A DNA stretch of 64,000 bases. It comes from Pieris napi. Lineage: Eukaryota; Arthropoda; Insecta; Lepidoptera; Pieridae. The position numbers were made by a program, and so were the translations under genes. The notes beneath the pieces are model-generated. The model searched no databases, was not told the origin of the DNA, and was given only the letters and a program-made list of their open reading frames with translations. Shown in pieces: positions 1 through 11,300 of this stretch. Numbering within the stretch: the first letter of the stretch is position 1; the number at the start of each line of letters is the position of its first letter. The stretch is from positions 11,048,501-11,112,500 of the forward strand of contig NC_062249.1 of NCBI RefSeq assembly GCF_905475465.1. The letters are read 5' to 3'.

Positions 1-117
1 GACGCGTATCAAGCACAGAAGCTTGCCAATAGAGAAAAATTAGCGGCTGTAAAATGTTTAACCATTGCCCTAGAATGTCACGGGGTTTCTTGTAAAACTT
101 ACAAGATAGTGAAATAA
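1..117 (+). other. 5'-truncated open frame, possible last exon
   Basis: Frame 1 is open from the first base to a TAA at 115-117, giving 38 codons that are lysine- and alanine-rich and end in CKTYKIVK. The composition is more protein-like than most of the surrounding AT-rich DNA. I do not recognise the family. It could be the 3' end of a host gene whose body lies left of the window, or a chance frame; 38 codons without a stop can occur by chance. A SINE begins about 33 bases downstream, which would place it in the 3' UTR if the exon is real. Confidence 0.2.
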
Positions 118-150
118 TCGTTTTCTACAAAAGTTTATGCTGATAAAGAG

Positions 151-432
151 CAGTGTTGGCCTAGTGGCTTCAGCGTGCAACTCTCATATCTGAGGTCGTA
201 GGTTCGATCCCCAGCTATGCACCAATGGACTTTCTTTCTATGTGCGCATTTAACATTCGCTCGAACGGTGAAGGAAAACATCGTGAGGAAACCGACATGT
301 CTTAGACCCAAAAAGTCGACGGCGTGTGTCAGGCAGTGGAGGCTGACCAGCTACTTGCCTATTAGATTTAAAAATGATCATGAAACATATTCAGAAATCT
401 GAGGCCAAGACCTAAAGAGGTTGTAACACCAC
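151..432 (+). mobile_element. tRNA-derived SINE, near full length
   Basis: An RNA polymerase III internal promoter is visible: A box TGGCCTAGTGG at 157-167 and B box GGTTCGATCC at 201-210. The body continues through 'accaatggac', 'acattcgctcgaacggtgaagg' and 'gaggccaagacctaaagagg'. The same body is found inverted at 3119-3358, 56397-56655 and 57316-57572, and truncated at 25605-25735. Short peptides readable across it are not genes. It would need LINE machinery to move. Confidence 0.82.
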
Positions 433-1446
433 TGATTTGCTGATAAAATTGTGTTTTGGTATCAAAATTATACCAAGCATTTAACTTAATCTTTCCATAG
501 GAAAACCTAAAAATATTTCGTCTTACAGATTTATCTAAACGCTTCGAAAGCAATAAAATACGAGCGCTTTATAAATTTGGGGAATCCCTTATCGAATTTT
601 AATGAGACTCGTGACAAAGGCAAAGACAAAAAACTGGAGATTTTCATTTCATCACATCGTTCATATTAACTTAGAGACGTAAATATGCACGCAATTTTCA
701 TCCATTCCTTTCCTAATGACTTTCACTGACATGGCGCAAAACCCCTCATTTTACACTTTGACGCGTTCACTTACGCCTATTTCTGTTACGATCTTTCCCA
801 AAGCCGGAGTCGTTAACACCTAGTGATAAGGTTCAGTATTCTACGCTATCAATCCGCGAACGAGTTTGTCTATTCTCGGTCTTGCGAGTACTGATTGAAC
901 GGAATTTGATAGGTCACAACTCGCTTTTTTCTCTTGCGAAAACGCACTTTGAATTCACGGCATAAAAGTGCGGTAAGAGACAGACTTACGAAGGCACATT
1001 TTCGCTGTCATATCGTTTTGTCTATTGGTAATACGCGTTTCACACCTTGAACAAGAGAACCCTTTCTTTTCACACTTTTATAATAACACGGTACAAAAGA
1101 ACCATGCATGTGTAAATATTAATTGCTGTGTTGCGTCACAATAAAATTAAACGTCGCTCGCCTCGACTGGAGTTTTGTAATGTCCAAAAATAGAATGGAT
1201 TTTAGCAGCTGCATCGCAGTGTGGATTATTTTAAAATGTCACATATAAATTTCACTGTCCATCAATTAATTTACCTAATGAAAACAAGTTGCATTTGTTT
1301 TTCTACTTTGCTATTATCCTTATTACTTTATGGATTACCATATCAATTAAATTATAAGAGAAGAATGTAATAATAATCGTTTTTTCTCACATAAACTTAG
1401 TACATAAACAAGTGACAGTTATATATTATTATAAATAAATAATTGT
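433..1446. other. No gene recognised
   Basis: AT-rich DNA without a long open frame, repeat match or structured RNA that I can see. The part at 700-1060 is less AT-rich than its surroundings but has no coding pattern on either strand. Confidence 0.5.
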
Positions 1447-1600
1447 CTATCTTCTATTTAGGGAAAATGCTAGTTTGTGTGAGACTGATGCCTGCTAAAG
1501 GTAAGAGTACCTGTATTACAGGCCATCAGGCCTCGACCACTTCGGATCGACAGAAGGTCTTAAAAAGTAGAGAAAAACTTAGTGAGAATAAGCAATTTTT
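1447..1600 (-). repeat. LINE 3' UTR fragment with conserved hairpin
   Basis: On the minus strand it carries the core CCTGTAATACAGGTA enclosed by complementary CTGATG and CATCAG arms (plus-strand 1483-1490 and 1524-1529). It ends in an AT-rich tail resembling (TTA)n toward 1430. The same layout occurs in the 3' UTR of the large LINE at 31232-31281 and again at 55853-55909, so it is read as the tail of a related, 5'-truncated LINE. Confidence 0.5.
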
Positions 1601-3118
1601 ATTACATTAACAAAAAAAAAAATTGTGAAATGTGTTCAAAATATTGATTTTCAAATCGGTTTTACAATGTACTGAACTTTTGCTAATAACAATTGCAAAG
1701 ATTAAGATATAGTAACATTGTTTCCAAATAGAAAACGTTTATAAATATATTTTTGAAAAAAAAAGGAATTAAAAGAACATGCGGCAATGTTTGTCTGTAT
1801 TGGTGTGCACTTATATCACTAAAAGTTCTAAGTGAGAATAATAAAATATATACATCTTCACCTGGAGCAATTTTATTTAAAATACACAAGTAAAACAATT
1901 GTATTTAACTTCAAAAACAATTCGGGATTATAACGCGTTTAACATTTATATAATTATCAATTAATTTACAACTTGCGTTTTTATATGTAGAAATAAATAT
2001 CTTCTAAATAATATATTCTAGTAATTTTGAAAATGGAACACTGTCCATCATAAAATAACGAAGCTATAATTCATAGACGCTAGAACTGACCAATAGGTAA
2101 CGTTGAATGCCAGACATTCCTCGTCCAGGTATGAAATATAGAGTTAGAGGCGCCGAGTATGCGAAGTGACTTTCAACATAATATGAGAAATTCTGAAACT
2201 TCGAGACGTATTTATACGAAGAATTTAAAGCCAACGTTCGGAAAATTCTAGAACAATTTAAATTTTTAATAGGTACAGGCTGAGGGAAATTAGTTTGAGG
2301 GCGAACTTTGACTGTGTTCTTCGAAAAATGCAAATCGTTATTGAAGTAATATTAAAATTTACTTTCTGAAATGGAAATTAATATATCTTCGTTAAAAAAA
2401 TAAAAATGTTATCTTATAATAGAGGCTTTTCATTATCCACTTAAATAACCTCTAAAAAGCTTAGTAAGTATATTAGTTAGTAACGTTACACATATAACAA
2501 AATATACATATAACATACACACAGAACAAAGTGTGCCTTAAACTCTGTTCATGTGGTCTATTAACTGCTCTAATTCAGTTTCAGAACTTATGATAGTTCT
2601 TTTCGTCTGTTCTATGCCGTTAGTTTGAGAACTGAGGCCGTAATTTAATAATAAGTATTTATTCAAGCGAAAACTAAATTAACAATATTTAAAGCAATAT
2701 AGCATTTTCTTTTTGATGATGTTAAAAATATATATAGTGTTTTATAAATAAATGATATTTTGATTTAAATAAATAAATACGAAAACTTCGAAGCAGGCAA
2801 ACAAGTACTATCATAAAATCTGACTTTGTGTTCGTGAATAATAGCCTAATTTCAAACCCACTTTGACGTAGGTGATCTTTGTCACACACCCCTCAGAACA
2901 TGGTTTTTCACTTTGAAGAGATGAATATGAGGATGAGTGAATGTGAAAACTTTGGAAATTTACAGATAACAATTTCGGGCGTAACCCCTTTCAATGTGAT
3001 TGTTTATTTTAACCAAAGGTGATGTTATTCTACAAGCGGCTGGTGTTTGTTCAATGCGTTTTATCTGATTCCTGATGAGAAAAGGAACATTAGTGTTAGT
3101 AATAAATTAGAATAACAA
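1601..3118. other. No gene; one weak repeat inside
   Basis: AT-rich. The only recognisable piece is at about 2575-2650, where 'gttctatgccgttagtttgagaactg' resembles the 3' hairpin of the LINE tail at 6563-6710. The 89-codon minus-strand frame at 2064-2333 has no family signature and is taken as chance. Confidence 0.45.
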
Positions 3119-3358
3119 TAACCAGTGGCACCTTTTTAGGTCTGGGCCTCAGATTTCTGTAACATTTTTATGTTTGTCTAATAGGCAAGTAGATTATAAT
3201 CGTCTGAGCCATGCCGGTTTCTTCACGATGTTTTCCTTCACCGTTTGAGCGAATGTTAAATGCACACATAGACAAAAAGTCCATTGATGCACAGCCCGGG
3301 ATCGAACCTACGTTCTCAAGGATTGGAGTTGCACGCTCAAACCACGAGGCCAACACTG
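3119..3358 (-). mobile_element. tRNA-derived SINE, inverted copy
   Basis: This is the reverse complement of the SINE at 151-432. The B box reads ggatcgaacc at 3299-3308 on the plus strand, and the A box reads ccacgaggcca just before the end, giving TGGCCTCGTGG on the minus strand. Both promoter boxes are intact. Confidence 0.82.
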
Positions 3359-4883
3359 TCAAAGTAAGAATATTTTTCTTTTATGTTATTTTAATATTTA
3401 AAGCTCTGTAGTTCTTTTTAATTCTTGGTTAGATTTTCTAGAGACGACAAAAAAGACAAGATAATCTTTATTATAAAGCGTGGATCAAAGATTTTATTAC
3501 CATGGTTACCATTTTCCTGGAAGAATATCGTAACCATAGCAACAAACACAAATCTTTAGGCCATAAAGATACAAAGAAATAAAACAAAACACTGCAACTT
3601 TCTCAATTTGAATTCAGAACTTTTGACAAATTGGCTAAACATCAAGTATTTTATCAAAAAAAATTAGTGTGGGTTTAATATTATTCAGAAAACATGCAGA
3701 AAGCTAATACGTTGAAACGCTGTTTGTGCATAAAGTGTGAAATAAGGTTGCTCCTAAAATGTCAGAACAAAATATACAACGTAATTTATCAATCTTCCTT
3801 TTATTGTGATTTGAATCAGAATTTACAAATATATTTTGTAATGATAATGCACTATTCTCAATTTATTAATGTGTTTCTGTATGTTATAAACTATACTGTT
3901 TTATATTGTACGCACCAAAGAACCTCTTTGTAAAGGAAAAACAGTCTTTAGTTTTAGAGAACGAGAACATAAAAAACTCGAATATTTTTTATCATCAAAT
4001 AAATTGTTTCTGTCAATTTATTTTTAAAACATCGGACGCAATATTTTTATGTTAGCAATAAATTATTCATTGAAAATGAAACGTCAAGAGATATTTACAA
4101 AAGACTAGAGATTAACACACTATTAGCGTCAAATTGAACTAAATAGTTATGGTTATTTCTAACTAAACTTAGAAATAACCATAACTATATTCATAAACAA
4201 ATTACAAATCTTTTGTTTTGCAATCTAACCTCACGATATGTGTCAAAATAGAAAAATATATTATTATTATATAAAGGCTTACCAACGCTCGGCACATACA
4301 TTGGTACAAGATAAGTAAATACACGAAAAATTAAAAAAAAAATTAAAGGAATATCTTTTTTAAAGTGTAGGCAACTATGGATATCTAACTATATATAATA
4401 TAAATATATACATCTGTAATTGGAAATAATAATAAATTAACTATGTACATGAACAAAGTACAAACGAAACGCACTAACATCATTTCTTTCACAATAATAA
4501 TAATACTAATTGGGATTTATTACCTAACATTAAACCGAGAATACAATACTCAAAATACTATTAGTTAGTCAGTCAGTTATTAATTCTGATACAATACACA
4601 ATGTTTACATCAATGAATAAAGCAAGACCATCAATTGTGCATACCGGCTTGTCTGAATGCCTGAATGCCCAAGTTGCGTTATTCAAACAATTTCATCGGC
4701 ATAGAAATTGAAACCTAAAATCTGTGGAATGTAATAGCTAACGTGTCAATGAATTTATGGGTGATTAATGAGATTATTCGAATTTTCCGAACCGTTCAGG
4801 AAAGGGGCATGTAAGAACAATAGTTGTTCCATCAGAGTTATAGTCAGTTAAGAGATACATTACGAACTTGAATTGGGTTACAT
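3359..4883. other. No gene recognised; one hairpin
   Basis: Strongly AT-rich with no coding signal. The 79-codon frame at 3694-3933 is hydrophobic and AT-driven, with no recognisable motif. A perfect 20-bp inverted repeat at 4143-4188 is listed separately. Confidence 0.5.
4143..4188. repeat. Perfect 20-bp inverted repeat (hairpin)
   Basis: The arm ATAGTTATGGTTATTTCTAA at 4143-4162 is followed by a 6-base loop (ctaaac) and its exact reverse complement at 4169-4188. No gene lies next to it, so a terminator role is not supported. It may be a tiny foldback element or a palindromic rearrangement. Confidence 0.85.
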
Positions 4884-5283
4884 TAAAAAAGTGCGTGCGT
4901 ACAAAGTACACATGTCAGAAGTGAAACTTCTATGGCAAACTAATTTTTAAGTCTTGTTCATATTTATACAAATCTAAAACTTTAGATTTCCGAGACTTAG
5001 AGGGAAGGAAAAAGGAAGATATGTAATTTAATGAATTTAATTGTCAGTAAAATATTAAAAGTGTCGAAAATTTATACAAATTATTAAAAAAAAATGTTAT
5101 TTATTTCTTCGATAATAATAACACGTGGAATTTTAATTTACAATTTACATATAAAATACTAATATTTCATAAATTCTCTTTACGAAATTTTAATTTTAAA
5201 AATATAATTTCTATAAGGTAATTCGCCCTTCTCATTTTTCTTCGACAAAATCGCTGCACATCTTTGTGATGTTCCGTAAAAAT
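4884..5283 (+). repeat. Interspersed repeat; uninterrupted copy of the Harbinger target
   Basis: This stretch ('gaagtgaaacttct', 'tctaaaactttagatttccgagacttagaggg', 'cacgtggaattttaa', 'cttcgacaaaatcgctgcacatcttt') matches the two halves that flank the Harbinger element at 45109-45214 and 48488-48830. The TTA at 4997-4999 is the pre-insertion target site. The family is unknown to me. The copy is cut off at about 5283 by a non-LTR 3' fragment. Confidence 0.75.
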
Positions 5284-5533
5284 CCGTTCTCGATGGCCGC
5301 CGTTCCACAACTGAGCGTTTTTTAAGGCAGTTTTTGCCACGCACCACCACTTTGTGGAACCAGCTGCCCACTGAAATATTTCCGAACCAATTCGACTTGG
5401 GTTTTTCAAGAAAAAAGCGTACCGATTTTTAAAAGGCCGGCAACGCACTCGCGAGCCCTCTGCCATTGAGAGTCTCCATGGGCGGCGGTATCACTTAACA
5501 TCAGGTGAGCCTCCTGCCCGTTTGCCCCCTGTT
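5284..5533 (+). mobile_element. Non-LTR retrotransposon 3' fragment, family A
   Basis: The plus strand encodes decayed pieces of an RT C-terminus: a Trp-Asn-x-Leu-Pro block, then a Phe-Pro-Asn-Gln-Phe-Asp-Leu block, then Lys-Gly-Arg-Gln-Arg. This is followed by the conserved 3' tail 'ggccggcaacgcactcgcg', 'catgggcggcggtatcactt' and 'caggtgagcctcctgcccg'. At least eleven further pieces of this family lie in the window. I recognise the tail as common in Lepidoptera; the clade (RTE-like) is an inference. The 99-codon minus-strand frame here is a shadow. Confidence 0.7.
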
Positions 5534-5974
5534 TCACGTTAATTTATGACTATTTTATAAACAATACCGCGAATTAGTCAAGCATAATTCTGTCAAACTC
5601 AGTCGCTTATTATCATAATATCTGCTAATGGGTATGTGGTTGTACTCATCCACTCTTTGGCCCTAAGGGTATTCATTTTCCGTTTTTCAGACATAATGCA
5701 TTAGAGGTTTAGTCTCATTACTTCGGTATGGGATTTTGTTTCATGTTTCATACCGTTGAAAATCAAAATTAACTACCGTGTGAATGATAAATTAATTAGA
5801 ATTTGTAACTAAAATGCTTGAGAGTATTAAATGGTTAGAGTTTTTGCATTAATAATTTTATTTTTTATTAGTTATAATTTAAATGTTTGCTATGATCATA
5901 TAATATACAAAATATTGTAAGTTAATTCATAATAAATAAATTGTCTGCTTACTGGGACTTCTTTTACCGATTTT

Positions 5975-6102
5975 AAAACGACTTAGGGTTCTTCAAAGAG
6001 CAGACCAATGCACTCGCGAGTCCTATGGCATTGAGAGTGTCCATGGGCACATGGCATGGGCATGGTATCACTTAATATCAGATGACCCTACTGCCCGTTT
6101 TA
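5975..6102 (+). mobile_element. Non-LTR 3' fragment, family A, short
   Basis: Contains 'cgacttagggttcttcaaagag', 'gcactcgcgagtcctatggcattgagagtgtccatgggc' and 'tatcacttaatatcagatga'. The 'catgggc' part has a small internal duplication. About 440 bases downstream of the 5284-5533 copy, in the same orientation. Confidence 0.6.
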
Positions 6103-6562
6103 TTTGTTTTTTAAAAACACCTTATACCAACAATTAGATATATTAAAATTATGTTTTTTGTGTGTGTTTTTAAATAAGAACGAATACCAATCATGCTTTA
6201 ATATTATTTTAAAGAATTAAAAATATTTGTTCACCCTTTGTAATCGCCCTTTAAAATCTTCTATAGATATATCTTCGCCTTGGTCTAAGAAGTCGAGAAT
6301 GTCATTCAAACTAAATGTGTTTGCTAACACCGTTATGCAACATACACACAAATATTCACATTTAACAGTACGAGTAGTGTGGCTCATTTTCGTTTTAGTA
6401 ATCATTGTAAGAGTCACATAATGGTGATTGGATTTCCGATACACTGTTCTCATTTCCAAACACTGTGGTCGTTTAAGTAATCATTATAAGTGACTTATGG
6501 TTGATCTGAATTTATTTAATGACAATACTTGAACATACTACGCCAGGGTTGTGTTTTTATGG
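6103..6562. other. No gene recognised
   Basis: AT-rich. Two overlapping opposite frames of 64 and 80 codons (6217-6459) mirror each other and have no family motif, so neither is called. Confidence 0.4.
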
Positions 6563-6710
6563 AATCTCGGTGTTGCCAGTTCATCTCTTCCGTTCTACGC
6601 CCTTGATTTGAGAACTGGCACCGAATGTAAAATTAGAAGCATTAATATGTATCTCTTTACTGACAAGTCATAAGTGTACAATGTGTTAACCATATGATTA
6701 AATGATTTTT
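6563..6710 (+). repeat. LINE 3' UTR fragment with GCCAGTTC/GAACTGGC hairpin
   Basis: GCCAGTTC at 6575-6582 pairs with GAACTGGC at 6612-6619, and the loop carries 'ccgttctacgcccttga'. The same arms and loop appear in the minus-strand LINE tails at 7785-8130 and 29132-29407, so this is a related 3' end. Confidence 0.5.
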
Positions 6711-6734
6711 GAATTTGGTCTCATTAGCCTTTAA

Positions 6735-7250
6735 AGCTCAGCTCGGGCTGTACTCAGCTCGGGTTGTGCTCAGCTTGGGCTGTGCTCAGCTTAGTCTGTA
6801 TGCTCAGCTCGGGCTGTATCTCAGCTCTGGCTATATCTCAGCTCTGGCTATATCTCAGCTTAGACAGTATGCTCAGCTCGGGCTGTATCTTAGCTCAGCT
6901 GTATCTTAGCTCAGCTGTATCTTAGCTCAGCTGTATCTCAGCTTGGGCTGTATCTCAGCTCGGATTGTATCTTAGATCGCGTTGTATCTCAGCTCGGGCT
7001 GTATCTTAAGTCAGCTGTATCTCAGCTCGGGCTGTATCTCAGTTCGGGCTGTATCTCAGCTTGGATTGTATCTTAGATCGCGTTGTATCTCAGCTCGGGC
7101 TGTGCTCCGCTAAGGCTGTATGCTCTGCTCGTGCCGTATCTCAGATCGTGCTACATCACAGCTCGCCCTGTGCTCAGCTCGTGCCGTATCTCAGATCGTG
7201 CTTATCACAGCTCGCCCTGTGCTTATCTCGGGCTGTGCTCAGCTTGGGAC
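6735..7250 (+). repeat. 17-bp GC-rich minisatellite, about 30 units
   Basis: Head-to-tail copies of a unit close to CTCAGCTCGGGCTGTAT, with common variants (CTCAGCTTGGGCTGTGC, CTTAGCTCAGCTGTAT, CTCAGATCGTGCTACAT). Because 17 is not a multiple of three, each frame cycles through a 17-codon repeat, which produces spurious frames reading Ala-Gln-Leu-Gly-Leu-Tyr. GC content is far above the flanks. No promoter or start context supports translation. Confidence 0.9.
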
Positions 7251-7784
7251 AGGGTTGAAACAAAACATATACATTAATAAACAAATATCAGTTTTATGAA
7301 GTATTTGAATGAGTGTTATTATAAAAATCAATAGCCATTAAGGTAATTGACTTTTAAAATAAAAGAAAAGTTTTGAATAAAATTATCATACATCAAGGGG
7401 AAAATCTAATAATACAATATTGTACTATTCAAAGGAAGTACTGAGAAGGAATAGTAATACTTCTGGTACTTTATGGATTTAAGCTCCGTATTTTTAAGGC
7501 GACAAAACGTGATCGGCATTATTGAAGTAGCATTGTTCGGTTTCAAGCACTTGAGTTCGTTCAGATTGTCTTATTTGAATTATTAGACAGATTTAAAAGT
7601 ATTATAAAAATCAGTACCTATATAAGCTTCAACATACAGATCTTTCCACAGATATCTGTATGTCTCCTTGTTCATTTCTCTTGATAAATAAATAAGCTAT
7701 TGATTTCTGGCACTTATATATGGAATATTTGGACTTCGAACGCATCATGTCAGACTTAAGAGTGAAGCGGGACGTCTATTAAAA
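7251..7784. other. No gene recognised
   Basis: AT-rich sequence between the minisatellite and a LINE tail. No open frame or repeat match is visible. Confidence 0.5.
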
Positions 7785-8130
7785 ACTCAAAACTCATAAT
7801 ATCTTTATACATGTAGGTAAACAAGTACACTTATTGTCAAGTTAAATTAATTGTTAATTTACATTTACTACCAGTTCGCAAGTCAAGGGCGTAGAGCGGG
7901 TAAGAAGAACTGGCAAGAAACTTTCCGCCACTCTTTTTAATCGCCAAGTATTGTTATACAAATTGTTTGAACTGGAGCAAATCAATCCCAAGGATTAGGA
8001 TCATTTAAGTATTCCTCAAATTTATAAAAAGCTTTGTTGGTTCATTTTCGTTTAACGAGGGCTTTGAATTTATTTAGTGATAATTCTCTAATTTCGCTTG
8101 GGAGTTTGTTGTAAAAACGAATACAATTTC
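7785..8130 (-). mobile_element. LINE 3' end, family B (CR1/Jockey-like)
   Basis: Read on the minus strand, it starts with the end of an RT ORF (Arg-Phe-Tyr-Asn-Lys-Leu-Pro-Ser-Glu-Ile-Arg-Glu-Leu-Ser). This is followed by a 3' UTR with 'gagtggcggaaagtttcttg', the hairpin CCAGTTC/GAACTGG (plus-strand 7871-7877 and 7907-7913), and a tail 'ataaagatattatgagttttgag'. Other copies are at 10195-10558, 29132-29407 and 57188-57290. All are 5'-truncated, as expected of target-primed reverse transcription. Confidence 0.65.
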
Positions 8131-8154
8131 GTATTAATATTAGAAAATTATACT

Positions 8155-8350
8155 AAAAAATGTGACATCACAAATTTCACACACATACACATCAATTATA
8201 TTAGAACAGAAGCAAGCTAGCAAGGGAAAAAATTAAACCACAAAATAAAACGATACAGCTAAAACTCAATGAAAACCTCAATAAGAGCATGATAAACAAA
8301 GATACGGTAAGTTGGAAGACTGCAATTAATATTCATAGTAGATAATAATT
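8155..8350 (+). repeat. Diverged interspersed repeat (copy at 20985-21190)
   Basis: 'tgacatcacaaatttcacacacatacacat', 'atattagaa' and 'cggtaagttggaaga' occur in the same order and orientation at 20985-21190. No coding capacity or terminal repeat is visible; family unknown. Confidence 0.5.
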
Positions 8351-10194
8351 AAGAAATAAGTTTGTACAAATTTAGTATAACCCTGACATTTGGACTTTGG
8401 GTCATTAGTGGTTTTTGTAATCAAAGTATTTGATCTATTTAATAGTAAATAATGTACAATTAGTAATAATTATATGTAATAGTAAATTTTGTGATAAGCA
8501 ATTTGACTCAGTATCGCTTTTTACAAAGTTCTCATTGCTTTACATTATATGCATATTGTAATAGGGTAGTATAAACGGTAAAACGTGCGATTAAAATCCG
8601 TAGCTTTAAAACCACAGCTGTGTCCAATGAATTATATTTTCTATGCATTAAAACTTCTCATATAACATGCCCTTACGAATAAAAAAACAGCAGAAAATGT
8701 CTGTCATATATCACAGAATAAATAAAAAATACATATAACAGCCCATAGTACAGCTTTATTGTTGCTTTTTGAATGTTTAGTTCAGTTTAGATTTAAGCTA
8801 CTTTACAACCCAAACACGATCAGGCTATACCGTGTTAAATTATTTCCCTTATAGATTATCCCGAAGATAATAAAGGGGATTTTATACATTTGCTGAACCC
8901 AACCATAAGTTAGGAATATTTATTTGGTTTTAATAATGGTAATTACACGTAAATTCGCATTTAGAATGTAAAGGCTGCCAAAATGGAACCGAATAATTTG
9001 CAATTTCATTTACGCATGTACACAAAATTTCTATTTTTGTCTGCACTCTGCGTTATGCAAATGAGCAGGTAATTGGTTTAAAACGCGTGTTTATTACATA
9101 GCTTTTATTGGGGTTGTATTTAATGTTGTATAAAGTTTGTTGTGCTTTCGTATATATTGCTCAACGGAGGGGAATTAAATGGTAACGTAAACGATTTATT
9201 ATTAATTAAAAAAACTGCCAATTTGGGATTAACTCTTAAATTACATCCTCTTGAAGTCTATTTATTATAGACAACGAGGTTTTGTGGGCAACCGTAAACG
9301 TGTCGCGTTCACAATTACAGAAAAAGAAAACTGGTTTTTAGGTTTTTCCGTGAAATTTTTCCCATTTTTCTCTCCATAAAAACCTTCCTCACAGTTCAAG
9401 GAATAAATAAAAACAAATTACTCGAATTGGTCCTGCCGTCTTCGAGTTTTGCGATTCATTTTTACTTACATAGATAAGAGATAACAATTTTTACTAAAAT
9501 TATTTTAAAATTTTTCCTGTACGTACTCGAACACACTTTAAAGTAACACCTTAGAAACCTATTCCTGAGTACATTTTTGTTAAAATAATAATAACATTTA
9601 AATTATAACAAACAAAAATTCAGTTTGACAAAAATCTATTTTTAGGCTTTAAATTTCTCCGTGCACAAGATATCATACAACTATTTTTAGACAAATTATT
9701 ATAAACCTAATAAACCCTGAAATTGTCCCTTAGAAAAAACACTTCCACAATATCAAGCTGTTTTAAAGCGAGATCTCGAACAAGTGATCCTCTCAATCGA
9801 CGGTTAATCTTTATTTGATTTCAATTAACGACTCTGATCGGCCGGACGGACACGTTATTCTTAGCGGGTTGGCCACTTTGCGCTTCTGATTGAACTGAGA
9901 TTCAATTATGGTTCTCTGCGCTGATTATACAATTTTTAATGTGTTTATAATCTGTCGTCTATTATCGAACAAAATCTAGTTTGAGTAAGCTTGAAGTAAT
10001 AATAAAAAATAGTTTTTTAAACGCTGAGAAATATTTAAAATGATCTACTTTCAGTGATAGTGTAATTTCGATATGATTGGTTTTTTTTTAAATTTAAATC
10101 ATTACAATGTATTAAAAAAAATTGTTAAATAGCCAAAGGTACTTAATACCAATATTGATTTTAAAGTTTGTGATTCAAATTCCCTAATCTCACT
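8351..10194. other. No gene recognised
   Basis: Nearly 1.9 kb of AT-rich DNA. It has no open frame with family motifs, no repeat match inside the window and no strong inverted repeats. Confidence 0.5.
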
Positions 10195-10558
10195 ACTAAC
10201 TCAAAGTCAAACTCAAAATATCTTTAGTCATATAGGTTACACACATATAGGTTATACACTTATGAACGTCGAAAAAGAAGTTAAATTAATTGTAAATTTA
10301 CATTTACTACCACTTCACAAGTCACTAGGGCGTAGAGCGGACAAGAAACTTTCCGCCACTCTTTTTAAGCTAAGTTTTGAGTCATACAAATTGTTTGAAC
10401 TGGAGCAAATCAATCCCAAGGATGAGGATCATTTAGGTATTCGTCAAATTTATAAAAAGTTTTATTGATTAATTTACGTTTAACAAGAGCTTTGAATTTA
10501 TTTAGTGATAATTCTCTAATTTCGCTTGGGAGTTTTTTTTAAAAACGAATACAATTTC
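10195..10558 (-). mobile_element. LINE 3' end, family B, second copy
   Basis: Minus-strand copy of the family at 7785-8130, with the same terminal RT residues, the 'ggcggaaagtttcttg' block and the 'gatattttgagtttgag' tail. A deletion has removed one arm of the 3' hairpin here ('ggacaagaaactttccg'), unlike the other copies. The 68-codon plus-strand frame over it is a shadow. Confidence 0.65.
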
Positions 10559-10867
10559 CATATAAGGAGTGGATTACTCAATTGATTCTAGCGCTTAAAA
10601 TGAAAATTTATAACTTTAGTCATAATACTATTAATTAGTAGGGAACGTTGCAAACACTTGTAATTATTTTTAGAAGTAAAATGTGTAGTACTCATACGAA
10701 AGCTAGGAATTTAATTTATTCCCTGATTCGAATTGCATTTTAAATACTACTGTATGCTACGCATAGTGCTACGACGCCCAGCTACGTAGAGTATAGCGCG
10801 TTTGTTATGTTTCGTAGCTTACATCGCAGCTCCCTTATTATAATTTCGAAAATAAAATAAAAATGTT

Positions 10868-11300
10868 ATATTAAATGTATAATATACACAATAATGCTGC
10901 TGTGAACTCACTCTGTGAACAAATAAAGATGTCGATAATGTCAGAGACAGCATTTAGCAACGTCCTTGCTAACGGGGATCTGTGCAACAGATCTAGCCCT
11001 TGGTATCGAAAACAACCTTGACCTTCGCCGTCGCACATATCCCCTAAGTACAAAGAAACCGAGTTCTTGGAGAACACTTGGGTTGCTCACCAGCCCCCGC
11101 AAGACTTTAAGTTTATAGTATACGTATTGTTTCGACTAAAGCACGTTGTGTTTGAGGGAATGCCCTCAAATTGCATTTAAGCGTTCGTTAAAACAGCATA
11201 ATAAACAGCGGGGCAGCTCCAGCAACATCTTACGGATGATAGTCGAGAGAATGGAGTGTCCCTATTTACGACACTTCTCCGACATCTCCGCAGGGCTTTG
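10868..11300 (-). mobile_element. Decayed retroelement coding fragment, family D
   Basis: The minus strand shows frame-broken but protein-like text: Leu-Val-Ser-Asn-Pro-Ser-Val-Leu-Gln-Glu-Leu-Gly, Tyr-Val-Arg-Arg-Arg and Ile-Pro-Arg-Ala-Arg. After a frame change it continues with Leu-Leu-His-Arg-Ser-Pro-Leu-Ala, then Ile-Asp-Ile-Phe-Ile-Cys-Ser-Gln-Ser-Glu-Phe. The last part recurs on the plus strand at 51290-51425. It is probably the C-terminal end of a retroelement ORF, but I cannot name the family. Confidence 0.45.

Noticed and set aside
217..402. 61-codon plus-strand frame (and the overlapping minus-strand frame at 368-553)
   Set aside because: It is the body of a SINE with pol III boxes; the same peptide text recurs in other SINE copies in either orientation.
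3480..3550. Inverted repeat around 'ccatggttacc' and 'gtaaccatag'
   Set aside because: Arms match over only about ten bases with a long loop; not distinguishable from chance in AT-rich DNA.
5167..5466. 99-codon minus-strand frame
   Set aside because: Shadow of the plus-strand RT C-terminus and tail of family A.
6709..7277. Three open frames of 64-66 codons rich in Ala-Gln-Leu-Gly-Leu-Tyr
   Set aside because: Produced by a 17-bp minisatellite, which keeps every frame open by chance; no start context or homology.
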